Assembly (NCBI GenBank): GCA_018268775.1 | Contig: JAFDVV010000008.1 | Coordinates: 58,460 to 122,459, forward strand | Source: Acidobacteriota bacterium | GTDB taxonomy: Bacteria > Acidobacteriota > Terriglobia > Terriglobales > Acidobacteriaceae | Direction of reading: 5' to 3' | Length of the DNA: 64,000 bases | Shown: positions 56,748 through 64,000 of the stretch, piece by piece | Position numbering within the stretch: position 1 is the stretch's first letter | Layout of the letters: every line of letters starts with the position of its first letter | Position numbers and translations under genes: made by a program | The notes under the pieces: generated by a model | The model's input: only the letters and a program-made list of their open reading frames with translations | Database searches by the model: none | Told to the model about the DNA's origin: nothing

Positions 56748-59700
56748 ATGCGGCGTGCAGTTCTAGCTCTTCTTTTTTTGCTTTCATCTACATGTCTGAT
56801 ACTCGCTCAGGCAGTGAACAGCCAGCGGATTACAGGTACCGTCACCGACGCTACAGGCGCGGCCGTGCCGCAGGCGAACATCGTCGTGACCAACGAGGCC
56901 ACCGGCATCAACTGGAGCGTGAAGTCCAATAACGATGGCAACTACACGGTGCTCAACCTGCCGGTAGGCGTTTACACCGTCACCACAACCATGGACGGGT
57001 TTAAGAAGTTCGTTCTTGCTGGAGTTCACGTCGACGTCGGCGGCAAGCCCGAAGTCCCCGTACAGCTCTCCGTCGGCCAGGCCACCGAGTCCGTGGAGGT
57101 GCAGGCCGGCGTGGTCGCCATTCAGACCACAAGCGCCGAGATCGGCGGGGTCATCACCAGCCAGGAAGCCACACAGATCCAGTTGAACGGCCGCAACTAC
57201 ATTCAGCTCATCACGCTGCAACCCGGCGTCTCGCAAACGGTCGCCAGCGGCTTCGCCCTCTTCGGCACGTACGGCGTCAGCGGAAGCGCGCAGTCGGTCA
57301 ACGGCATCCGCACCGACTCGGCAAACTACTTCATCGATGGTGTCGACAATAAAGACAACGGCGGCGGCGGCAACAACTTCGTCAACATCTCGCCGGACTC
57401 CCTGCAGCAGTTCCGCAACGTCGCCTCCAGCTACGACGCCAGCTACGGCGGCACCTCCGGTGCCACCGTCTCCGTCGCCATCAAGAGCGGCGGACGCAGC
57501 TTCCACGGCAGCGCCTACGAGTACATCCGCAACGACGCCATCCAAGCCTACCCCTTCCGTGCCATCAGCTCTTACAGCCAGTCGCCGGTCAAGGCGCCGC
57601 TGCGCTATAACGACTTCGGCTACACCATCGGCGGCCCCGTCTGGATCCCCGGCGTCTTCAACCGGAACCGCGACAAGCTCTTCTTCTTCGCAGCGCAGGA
57701 GTTCAAGCGTCTGCGCACGTCGACCGTGACCAACGTGACGGTCGCGAAACCGGCAGACATCGCAGCCGCCATCGCAGCCGGTGGCTCAACCGCGACTGGC
57801 CGCGCTCTGGCCGCAACCCTGTTGCAGGACCCCAGCGGTAACTTCCGCTATCTGAGCCTTGGAAACAACAACCAGTCGGAGTATCTCGTCAAGATCGACT
57901 ACAACATGAACGAGAAGAACCAGATCAGCGGTCACTTCGTACACGACAACACGCTCAACGTCGGCGCCCCAACCAACTACATCATCTTCGACCGCGTGCT
58001 CCCCGGCCTCACCAGCGGTCTGTCCTGGACGCACACCTTCAACTCCAAGACGGTGAACATCGCGACCGGCTCCTTCTCCGGCAACATCATCAACGAGGGC
58101 GGAAACATCCGGGCGAACCCTCAGTTTGGCAGCAAAGCGATCAACCGCTCCGACTACGGCCTGACCTACGCCACTCTCTACAACGCATCGAGCCGCATCC
58201 CGCAGATCACCGTCTCCGGCCTGGGCAATCCCAGCGTCACCCCCAGATCGTTCGACAACTATCAGCGCATCTATGCCATGAAGGATGATTTGTCCCGCAT
58301 CATCGGCAATCACTCTCTCAAGGTAGGAGCGTACTTCTGGCGAGCCCGCAAGAACCAGACCGCGCCACCTGCTTTGAACGGACAATTCAACTTCTCCAAC
58401 CTCGCGGCACTCGTCCAGGGCAACTTCGCAAACTACACCGAAGGCAGCAACATTCCGCAGATCCAGGCACGCTTCTCTCAGTTTGAAACCTACGTACAGG
58501 ACGACTGGACCATGAGCCGCCGGCTGACCGTGAACCTCGGCCTGCGCTGGCAGTACATGCCGCCGATCGCAAGCTGGCCGAACAACACGGCCTTCTTCGA
58601 TCCCACGCGGTTCGATCAATCGCAAGCCGCAACCATCAGTCTGACGAACGGGACCATCACTTCAAACCCGTCCCCATTCAACGGCCTCGTGCTGCCCGGG
58701 ACCGGCTTCTCCGACAAGGCGAAGCAGGTCGTCGCGCCATCCGTTTACAACAATCCGCAGGTACAGACACTCTTCCATAACCTGCCTTCCGGTATCGTCC
58801 CGACCGTCTACAACACCTTCGCTCCACGCGCAGGATTCGCCTATGACCTGACCGGCAGGCAGGAGACTGTGCTCCACGGCGGCTACGGCATGTCCTACGA
58901 GCGCGTCGAAGGCAACTACATCTACGGCGCGGCTTCGCAGTTGCCGTTTGTCGCCGTTGCTTCACTCGCCAGCGCAGGTAACGTAGACAACCTGGGCAGC
59001 ATCGGTACCGCCGCAACACCAACCAACATCGGCAACTCGGCCGCGATGAACCTTGCGCCGCCGCGTATCCACAACTACAGCTTCGGCGTACAACACAAGC
59101 TCTTCAACAACACCTCGGTCGAAGTGAACTACGTCGGCTCGCGTTCCACCAACCTGACCTACCGCAAGAACCTCAACCAGGGCGCGGCAGGCACCGAGCA
59201 GGCAAATCCAGCGGCGGCAAAGCAGCGCAACGCCTTCCGTCCTTACCGCGGCTACGGCGAAATCTACCAGTACACCAACGGAGCCCATGCCAACTACAAC
59301 TCGCTGCAGGCGCGCTTGCAAACCCGCTTCAGCAACGGCGGCCTCGCCACTGTCTCCTACACCTGGGCCAAATCGTTGACCATGGGTTCCACCTTCGACT
59401 ACCAGCCACAGGACAGCACCAACCTCGCCGCCGAATATGGCCCGTCAAACTACACCCAGCCGAAGATCTTCGTCGCCAGCTACGTCTATCCCATTCCCTT
59501 CTGGCAGCACGAGCGCGAGTGGTACAAACAGGCCGCGGGCGGTTGGCAGCTCTCCGGCATCACCCGCATCTCGAGCGGCATCCCGATCAACGTAACGCAA
59601 CCCTCTGGCCTATCGGTCGCAGGCAACCTGGTCGCGACGTCCAGTGTCGCCCAACGTCCGAACCTGGTGGGCAATCCCTATGCTCACACCGGCAACGGCA

Positions 59701-60044
59701 AGCAGTATCTGAACTACGCCGCCTTCCAGGCACCCGCACCCGGCACCTACGGCAATCTGGGCTACGACGCCATCAAGGGACCGCTCTTCAACAACTGGGA
59801 CGTAGCGTTGCAGAAGAACATCACGCTCCACGAACAACTCGGAATGGAGTTCCGCGCCGAGATGTTCAACGCGCCGAACCACCTGTCGCCATTCTCCATC
59901 GGCGGCGGACTCGGCTCCCAGCAGTCCGACGGAAGCTACCAGCCGAACTTCGACTCGACCGGAGCATTCAAGAACGCCTTCGGCCAGGTGACAGCCACGA
60001 CCGATCCGCGCACCATGGAGTTCGTCCTCCGGCTCCACTTCTAA
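56748..60044 (+). CDS. Oar-type TonB-dependent receptor with carboxypeptidase-regulatory domain
   Basis: 1098 residues, the second protein of this class here. Signal peptide (RRAVLALLFLLSSTCLILAQ), regulatory beta-sandwich (QRITGTVTDATGAAVPQANI to about residue 110), plug (ATQIQLNGRNYIQLITLQPG; GIRTDSANYFIDGVDN) and a large barrel ending TDPRTMEFVLRLHF. GGGAGG lies before the ATG. Likely imports large organic ligands; no cognate substrate-binding or enzyme genes adjoin it except the sugar enzymes on the opposite strand. It has a strong promoter, a folded leader and a clean terminator, so it appears to be a monocistronic, regulated unit. Confidence 0.92.
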   Translation: MRRAVLALLFLLSSTCLILAQAVNSQRITGTVTDATGAAVPQANIVVTNEATGINWSVKSNNDGNYTVLNLPVGVYTVTTTMDGFKKFVLAGVHVDVGGKPEVPVQLSVGQATESVEVQAGVVAIQTTSAEIGGVITSQEATQIQLNGRNYIQLITLQPGVSQTVASGFALFGTYGVSGSAQSVNGIRTDSANYFIDGVDNKDNGGGGNNFVNISPDSLQQFRNVASSYDASYGGTSGATVSVAIKSGGRSFHGSAYEYIRNDAIQAYPFRAISSYSQSPVKAPLRYNDFGYTIGGPVWIPGVFNRNRDKLFFFAAQEFKRLRTSTVTNVTVAKPADIAAAIAAGGSTATGRALAATLLQDPSGNFRYLSLGNNNQSEYLVKIDYNMNEKNQISGHFVHDNTLNVGAPTNYIIFDRVLPGLTSGLSWTHTFNSKTVNIATGSFSGNIINEGGNIRANPQFGSKAINRSDYGLTYATLYNASSRIPQITVSGLGNPSVTPRSFDNYQRIYAMKDDLSRIIGNHSLKVGAYFWRARKNQTAPPALNGQFNFSNLAALVQGNFANYTEGSNIPQIQARFSQFETYVQDDWTMSRRLTVNLGLRWQYMPPIASWPNNTAFFDPTRFDQSQAATISLTNGTITSNPSPFNGLVLPGTGFSDKAKQVVAPSVYNNPQVQTLFHNLPSGIVPTVYNTFAPRAGFAYDLTGRQETVLHGGYGMSYERVEGNYIYGAASQLPFVAVASLASAGNVDNLGSIGTAATPTNIGNSAAMNLAPPRIHNYSFGVQHKLFNNTSVEVNYVGSRSTNLTYRKNLNQGAAGTEQANPAAAKQRNAFRPYRGYGEIYQYTNGAHANYNSLQARLQTRFSNGGLATVSYTWAKSLTMGSTFDYQPQDSTNLAAEYGPSNYTQPKIFVASYVYPIPFWQHEREWYKQAAGGWQLSGITRISSGIPINVTQPSGLSVAGNLVATSSVAQRPNLVGNPYAHTGNGKQYLNYAAFQAPAPGTYGNLGYDAIKGPLFNNWDVALQKNITLHEQLGMEFRAEMFNAPNHLSPFSIGGGLGSQQSDGSYQPNFDSTGAFKNAFGQVTATTDPRTMEFVLRLHF

Positions 60045-60053
60045 CAAAACTTG

Positions 60054-60090
60054 AAAAGTGCGGACCCGAAGTGGGTCCGCACTTTTTTTA
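60054..60090 (+). terminator. Strong intrinsic terminator after the TonB receptor
   Basis: AAGTGCGGACCC (60056-60067), loop GAAGT, GGGTCCGCACTT (60073-60084), then TTTTTA. Perfect 12-bp stem with a U tract, 11 bases past the stop. Confidence 0.92.
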
Positions 60091-60116
60091 TTGCTATCGA
60101 AGAAGTTGAGCACCCC

Positions 60117-60156
60117 GCGTACGCACCGCCTACTACGCGTACGCACCACCTACTAG
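60117..60156. repeat. 20-bp tandem direct repeat
   Basis: Unit GCGTACGCACCGCCTACTAC, repeated with two differences (60117-60136, 60137-60156). Each unit begins with the palindrome GCGTACGC. Immediately precedes a family A unit. Confidence 0.85.
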
Positions 60157-60157
60157 A

Positions 60158-60235
60158 GGATTGTCATTTCGACCGGAGCATCTCACAGCTTCATCGTGAG
60201 ATGCGGAGTGGAGAAACCTGCTTCTTTACCGCAGC
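60158..60235. repeat. Family A repeat variant
   Basis: Starts TTGTCATTTCGACCGGA; hairpin GCATCTCAC (60178-60186) - AGCTTCATC - GTGAGATGC (60196-60204); ends GGAGAAACCTGC. Outer flanks are diverged but the loop GCTTCATC is the same as in the 61575 unit. Confidence 0.7.
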
Positions 60236-60282
60236 TTCCCTTTGAGTTACAGACAAACAGCGGACTCTTCCACACCGCACCA

Positions 60283-61440
60283 TCAACGCCGCAACGAAGT
60301 CCAGGCCGATCCATTTCGCGACGAACGCAGAACGGCGTCGATAAAGCGCATCCCTTCCACGCCATCCGTAACGCCGGGAACGATATTCGCGGGAGCATCC
60401 TGCTTCTGAATGTGCGCCGATATCTGATCGGCAAGATCGGTGTAGAGTTGCGCGAATGCCTCGAAGTAACCCTCCGGATGCCCCGACGGAATTCGCGTTG
60501 CACGCGCCGCTGCCGCTCCAACGCCAGGTCCGCCGCGTGTGATCATGCGGGGCTGCTCCTTCAACCGCGTGTAGGTGAGGTAGTTCGGGTTCTCCTGCCC
60601 CCACGCGAGACTTCCCTTCTCGCCATAGATGCGCAGCGTAAGGTTGTTCTCTTCGCCCACGGCAATCTGCGACGCCCACAGGCCGGCCTTCGCACCGCCT
60701 TCGAACCGTAGCATCACCTGCACGTTGTCGTCGACGCGGCGCCCGGGAACAAACGTCGTTACCTCCGCCGCCAGCGCCTCGCAACTTAATCCCGTGGTGT
60801 AGCAAGCAAGGTGAAACGCGTGCGTGCCGATGTCTCCCAGGCAGCCCCCCGGTCCGCTTCTGGCCGGGTCGGTCCTCCAGTCGGCCTGCTTCGCTCCAGT
60901 CGCTTCCAGAGGAGTCGCCAGCCAGTCCTGCGCATACTCCGACTGAATCATCCGGATCTGCCCAAGCTCGCCGCCAAGCACCATCTCTCGCATCTGCCGG
61001 ATCATCGGATAGCCCGTGTAGGTATGCGTCAGCCCAAATACCAGCCCGGTCCGCTTGACGATCGACTCAAGCTCCACCGCATCGGCAACCGTGGTCGTCA
61101 TCGGCTTGTCGCAGATGACATGGATTCCCGCTTCCAGAAACGCCTTCGCGATCGGATAGTGCAGATGGTTCGGCGTAACGATCGCAACCGCGTCGATGCC
61201 GTCCTCGCGCGTAGCCTCCGCCTTCGCCATCTCCGCGTAGCTGCCATACGAGCGCGGAATGAACAGCTCCGCCGCAGCCTTCATCGACTTCGCCGGGTCT
61301 GACGAGAGCGCCGCCGCCACAAGCTCGTACCTGTCGTCCAGTCGCGCTGCCACACGATGTACCGCGCCGATAAATGCTCCCGGCCCGCCGCCCACCATGC
61401 CCAGCCGCAGACGCCGATTCAGCTTCACTGCTTCACTCAT
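60283..61440 (-). CDS. Gfo/Idh/MocA-family NAD(P)-dependent oxidoreductase
   Basis: 385 residues from ATG 61440 (GAGGAG upstream). N-terminal Rossmann fold ([17 protein letters not shown]) with the dinucleotide loop, the signature [16 protein letters not shown], and a C-terminal alpha/beta domain ([20 protein letters not shown] with His near 200). Probably oxidises or epimerises a sugar or inositol. It is in the same direction as the downstream-lying sugar isomerase and ThuA-like genes; together they fit a sugar-acid or keto-sugar pathway. Confidence 0.88.
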   Translation of the reverse strand: MSEAVKLNRRLRLGMVGGGPGAFIGAVHRVAARLDDRYELVAAALSSDPAKSMKAAAELFIPRSYGSYAEMAKAEATREDGIDAVAIVTPNHLHYPIAKAFLEAGIHVICDKPMTTTVADAVELESIVKRTGLVFGLTHTYTGYPMIRQMREMVLGGELGQIRMIQSEYAQDWLATPLEATGAKQADWRTDPARSGPGGCLGDIGTHAFHLACYTTGLSCEALAAEVTTFVPGRRVDDNVQVMLRFEGGAKAGLWASQIAVGEENNLTLRIYGEKGSLAWGQENPNYLTYTRLKEQPRMITRGGPGVGAAAARATRIPSGHPEGYFEAFAQLYTDLADQISAHIQKQDAPANIVPGVTDGVEGMRFIDAVLRSSRNGSAWTSLRR

Positions 61441-61557
61441 TCGCTCTCTCCTCAAGCCAGCTCGACATAGATGCCGACCTCAATCGATGGTAATCACTGT
61501 TGGCCGAATAGCGTTAATCACTGCCTGCAAACAAGAAGGGAGCTTCCTGATAACAAG

Positions 61558-61620
61558 GTGTCATCCTGAGCGAAGCCTCTCGCCGCTTCATCGCGAGAGG
61601 CGCAGTCGAAGGACCTGCGG
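61558..61620. repeat. Family A repeat (reverse orientation)
   Basis: GTGTCATCCTGAGCGAA, hairpin GCCTCTCGC (61575-61583) - CGCTTCATC - GCGAGAGGC (61593-61601), GCAGTCGAAGGACCTGCGG. Between the oxidoreductase and isomerase genes. Confidence 0.85.
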
Positions 61621-61643
61621 TTTTCCCTTCTCCAACGATGTCC

Positions 61644-62702
61644 TCAGCGCTTGATACCAAGCAAGCGCTGGATCGCATCCTGGTCGGTGCCCGCTCCGGC
61701 GAAGTCATCGAACGCCCGCTCCGCCGCGCGAATAATGTGCGACGCGATAAACGGTGCGCCTTCTTCCGCTCCCTGCTCCGAGCTCTTGATGCAGCACTCC
61801 CACTCCATCACCGCCCAGCCTTCGTATCCATACTGCGTCAGCTTCGAGAAGATCCCCCCGAAGTCCACCTGCCCGTCGCCCAGCGAACGAAACCGTCCAG
61901 CGCGGTTCACCCACGACTGAAATCCGCCATAGACGCCCTGCCGGCCCGTCGGATTGAACTCCGCATCCTTCACATGAAACATCTTGATGCGCGAGTGGTA
62001 CAGGTCGATGTACGCAAGATAATCCAACTGCTGCAGGACGAAGTGACTCGGATCGTACAGCAGGTTGCAGCGCGGATGCTCCTTCAGTCGATCGAGAAAC
62101 ATCTCAAACGACGCGCCATCGTGAATGTCCTCACCCGGATGCACCTCAAAGCAGGCGTCGACGCCGTTCTCATCGAAGACGTCGAGGATCGGCTTCCATC
62201 GCGCTGCAAGCTCTTTGAATGCGGCCTCCACCAGGCCGTTGGGACGCTGAGGCCAGGGATAGAGATAGGGCCACGCCAGCGCGCCCGAAAACGTAGCGTG
62301 CGCCTTCAGACCAAGGTTCTTCGACGCCCGCGCCGCAAACTGAAGCTGAGCCGTCGCCCATGCCTGTCTCGCCGAAGGATTGCCGTGAACGCTCGCCGGA
62401 GCGAAGCTGTCGAACAGCGAATCGTAAGCAGGGTGAACAGCCACCAACTGCCCCTGCAAGTGCGTTGAAAGCTCCGTGACCTCAAGACCATGCTTCGCGA
62501 GAGCTCCCCGCAGCTCATCGCAATACGTCTTGCTTTCCGCCGCAAGCTTCAGATCGAAGAGCCTCGCATCCCACGTAGGAATCTGCACACCCTTATAACC
62601 ACGCTCCGCCGCCCACGCGGCGATCATATCCAGGCTGTTGAACGGAGCCGCATCGCCGGCAAACTGTGCCAGAAAGATTCCCGGCCCCTTAATTGTCTTC
62701 AT
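61644..62702 (-). CDS. Sugar phosphate isomerase/epimerase-family TIM-barrel protein
   Basis: 352 residues of the xylose-isomerase-like TIM barrel (AP endonuclease 2 fold). Conserved elements: GYKGVQIPTWD, LEVTELSTHLQGQLVAVHPA, FEVHPGEDIHDG (metal Glu/His), LLYDPSHFVLQ and VKDAEFNPTG. Such proteins isomerise or epimerise keto sugars or inosose. It is transcribed toward the Gfo/Idh/MocA gene with a family A repeat between. The pairing of these two families occurs in inositol and sugar-acid catabolism. Confidence 0.88.
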   Translation of the reverse strand: MKTIKGPGIFLAQFAGDAAPFNSLDMIAAWAAERGYKGVQIPTWDARLFDLKLAAESKTYCDELRGALAKHGLEVTELSTHLQGQLVAVHPAYDSLFDSFAPASVHGNPSARQAWATAQLQFAARASKNLGLKAHATFSGALAWPYLYPWPQRPNGLVEAAFKELAARWKPILDVFDENGVDACFEVHPGEDIHDGASFEMFLDRLKEHPRCNLLYDPSHFVLQQLDYLAYIDLYHSRIKMFHVKDAEFNPTGRQGVYGGFQSWVNRAGRFRSLGDGQVDFGGIFSKLTQYGYEGWAVMEWECCIKSSEQGAEEGAPFIASHIIRAAERAFDDFAGAGTDQDAIQRLLGIKR

Positions 62703-62826
62703 CGCTCTCTCGACTCCTTCTACGGCTTTTCCTGTTGCATTGAATGATAAAACCTCGCTTCGCAGTCGTCAGAACCTTTCTCGTCGCCCGCCCACAAAGA
62801 TGTGTTCCAATCGCAGCTCAAATAGG

Positions 62827-62866
62827 TGTCATTCCGAGCGAAGCGCAGCGGAGTCGAGGAATCCCC
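62827..62866. repeat. Family A-like unit, short
   Basis: TGTCATTCCGAGCGAAGCG then CAGCGGAGTCGAGGAATCC; no central hairpin beyond a GCG-CAG-CGG remnant. Lies between the isomerase and the ThuA-like gene. Confidence 0.6.
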
Positions 62867-62958
62867 GCATTTCGCCTTTGTTGTTGCCTGTCCTCTTCTT
62901 CCTGCATCAACTTCTTGCAAGGCCGCCATTCAAACACATCATGCATCAGAGACCAATC

Positions 62959-63963
62959 CTATCGCTGAGGCGCCGCACCAGCAGCAGCCGCTCCCCGCAC
63001 ACGAGGCGCAGGCAAAGGAAAGTCCAAAGGATTCTGCCCCTTCGACGCGTTGGGATCCATCGCCGCAAGGTCCGCGCGATAGCTGACGCTGTTCGCAGTT
63101 GGAAAATCCGCAGGCACGCGCTGCGTCACCTTTCCCGTCGCCGCCCACTCCACGCCCCGCTGAAACGTGACCACACCGTCGACTGAACTCAGTGCGTCTC
63201 CATCGTGGCCGAAGGTCGAGTGAAATATCCTCCCCTTGCCGTAGCTCAGCACCATCAACTGCGGCTCATCGAATCCCGTCCCATGGTTCGCCGGGTCCGA
63301 GTACGCCGTCGCCAGCACCGTCATATTCTTCCCCGGCCCGCGCAGGTTCGCATACAACTCATCGCCCTGATGCATCCACGTCTTCGGCAGACCCTTCACA
63401 ATCGGATGATCCGTATTCTGCAACGCGACCTTGTACGGGATCCGCATGCCATGCGATCCAGCTTTGCCGGGGCCCGGGTCGGAGACCAGCTTGCCGTCCT
63501 TGTAGTACCAGTGCGGCCCTGAGCTCTCGTTACGGCCACGCCATCCTCCCACGCCGATCATCTCGTTGAACGCCGTCCACCCATTGAACGCATTGTCGGC
63601 CGCGTGGACAGTCACCATGCCGCCGCCGTTCTTCATATATTGCTCAAACGACTCCTTCAGCTCCGCCGGCCAGCGGTCTGCGGGCGCGTCGTAGTTGAAG
63701 ACGACCGCCTGGTACTTCTTCCACTCTGGTTTGAACGAACTGAAGTCCTCGCCCGCAGCCGGGGCCGTCACCACATCCACATCGAAGAGCCCCGTCTCGT
63801 CCAGCTCCTTCTTCAGGATCGGCGTCACGGCCTTCCAGTTGTGATACGACGCCGCGCTCTCGCCGTCCAGAATCATCACATGGATGCGCTGCGCCGCCAT
63901 CGCGGGAAGCGTTGCCATAAGTACCGCGCCCGACAGCAATAACCTGCGAAGACTCTTCTGCAT
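62959..63963 (-). CDS. Exported ThuA-domain protein
   Basis: 334 residues. Signal peptide (RRLLLSGAVLMATLPAMAA) and a ThuA-like domain of the glutamine-amidotransferase-like fold: HVMILDGESAASYHNWKAV, KYQAVVFNYDAPADRWP, GGGMVTVHAADNAF and GKGRIFHSTFGHDGDA. ThuA proteins accompany trehalose, sucrose and other sugar utilisation genes; the catalytic role is unclear. The C-terminus is Pro/Ala-rich (PLPAPRVRGAAAAGAA). It ends 36 bases from the window edge side of the cluster and heads the three-gene sugar group. Confidence 0.88.
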   Translation of the reverse strand: MQKSLRRLLLSGAVLMATLPAMAAQRIHVMILDGESAASYHNWKAVTPILKKELDETGLFDVDVVTAPAAGEDFSSFKPEWKKYQAVVFNYDAPADRWPAELKESFEQYMKNGGGMVTVHAADNAFNGWTAFNEMIGVGGWRGRNESSGPHWYYKDGKLVSDPGPGKAGSHGMRIPYKVALQNTDHPIVKGLPKTWMHQGDELYANLRGPGKNMTVLATAYSDPANHGTGFDEPQLMVLSYGKGRIFHSTFGHDGDALSSVDGVVTFQRGVEWAATGKVTQRVPADFPTANSVSYRADLAAMDPNASKGQNPLDFPLPAPRVRGAAAAGAAPQR

Positions 63964-64000
63964 CGTTCACTCCAGACCGGTGGTCTTATAGCACTGCTTC

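Overview
The window looks like chromosomal DNA of a soil-type member of the Acidobacteriota (class Terriglobia, near Edaphobacter/Granulicella/Terriglobus). This is inferred from GC-rich coding DNA, two very large Oar-type TonB-dependent receptors with an N-terminal carboxypeptidase-regulatory domain, a polysaccharide-degrading gene set (GH15 glucoamylase, CE15 glucuronoyl esterase, sulfatase, Gfo/Idh/MocA plus TIM-barrel sugar isomerase plus ThuA), and several exported or zinc-ribbon proteins of unknown function. There is no prophage, rRNA or CRISPR array. One tRNA (Phe, GAA) is present.

Layout. 1-6.4 kb: glucoamylase (cut by the window edge), Mn-type superoxide dismutase, an unidentified polytopic membrane protein in AT-richer DNA, and a CE15 esterase. 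6.6-23.9 kb: all eight genes of the classical ISC iron-sulfur assembly locus, scattered in four blocks: iscA and iscU (minus), iscS and iscR (minus), hscB (plus), and hscA-fdx-iscX (plus). Between the blocks lie a solitary contractile-tail sheath gene, a PLP decarboxylase, an esterase, an adenosine-deaminase-like enzyme, tRNA-Phe with a recombinase remnant, ubiX, an IS110 remnant, DinB and VOC proteins, and an SMR exporter with an AraC regulator. A 23-bp palindrome resembling an IscR operator precedes iscR.

24-32 kb: acyltransferase, MurJ, a MerR regulator with a zinc-ribbon gene, a lipoprotein, a zinc-ribbon membrane protein, and the pyrR-pyrB-pyrC operon. 32-42.6 kb: a HTH-TOBE (Mop) regulator divergent from a TonB receptor, an exported hypothetical protein, a glycine C-acetyltransferase-like enzyme, a glycine-zipper lipoprotein, TypA and a cysteine-dioxygenase-like protein. 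42.7-51.7 kb: a TPR protein whose start seems split by an A8 run, a sulfatase, and a four-gene efflux operon (outer-membrane factor, YtcA-like, membrane-fusion, FUSC) divergent from an AraC regulator. 51.9-56.4 kb: a phenylalanine/tyrosine degradation operon (hpd, phhA, hmgA, fahA) lacking maiA. 56.6-60 kb: a second TonB receptor with a strong predicted promoter and a folded leader. 60-64 kb: three sugar-metabolism genes on the minus strand.

Two families of intergenic repeats run through the window. Family A has conserved flanks around a hairpin whose sequence differs in every copy but stays self-complementary. Family B is a multi-hairpin element ending in a constant tail; one of its stems also shows compensatory changes. 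Both look like selected structures rather than passive debris, and together with the dispersed isc locus they are the most interesting observations here.
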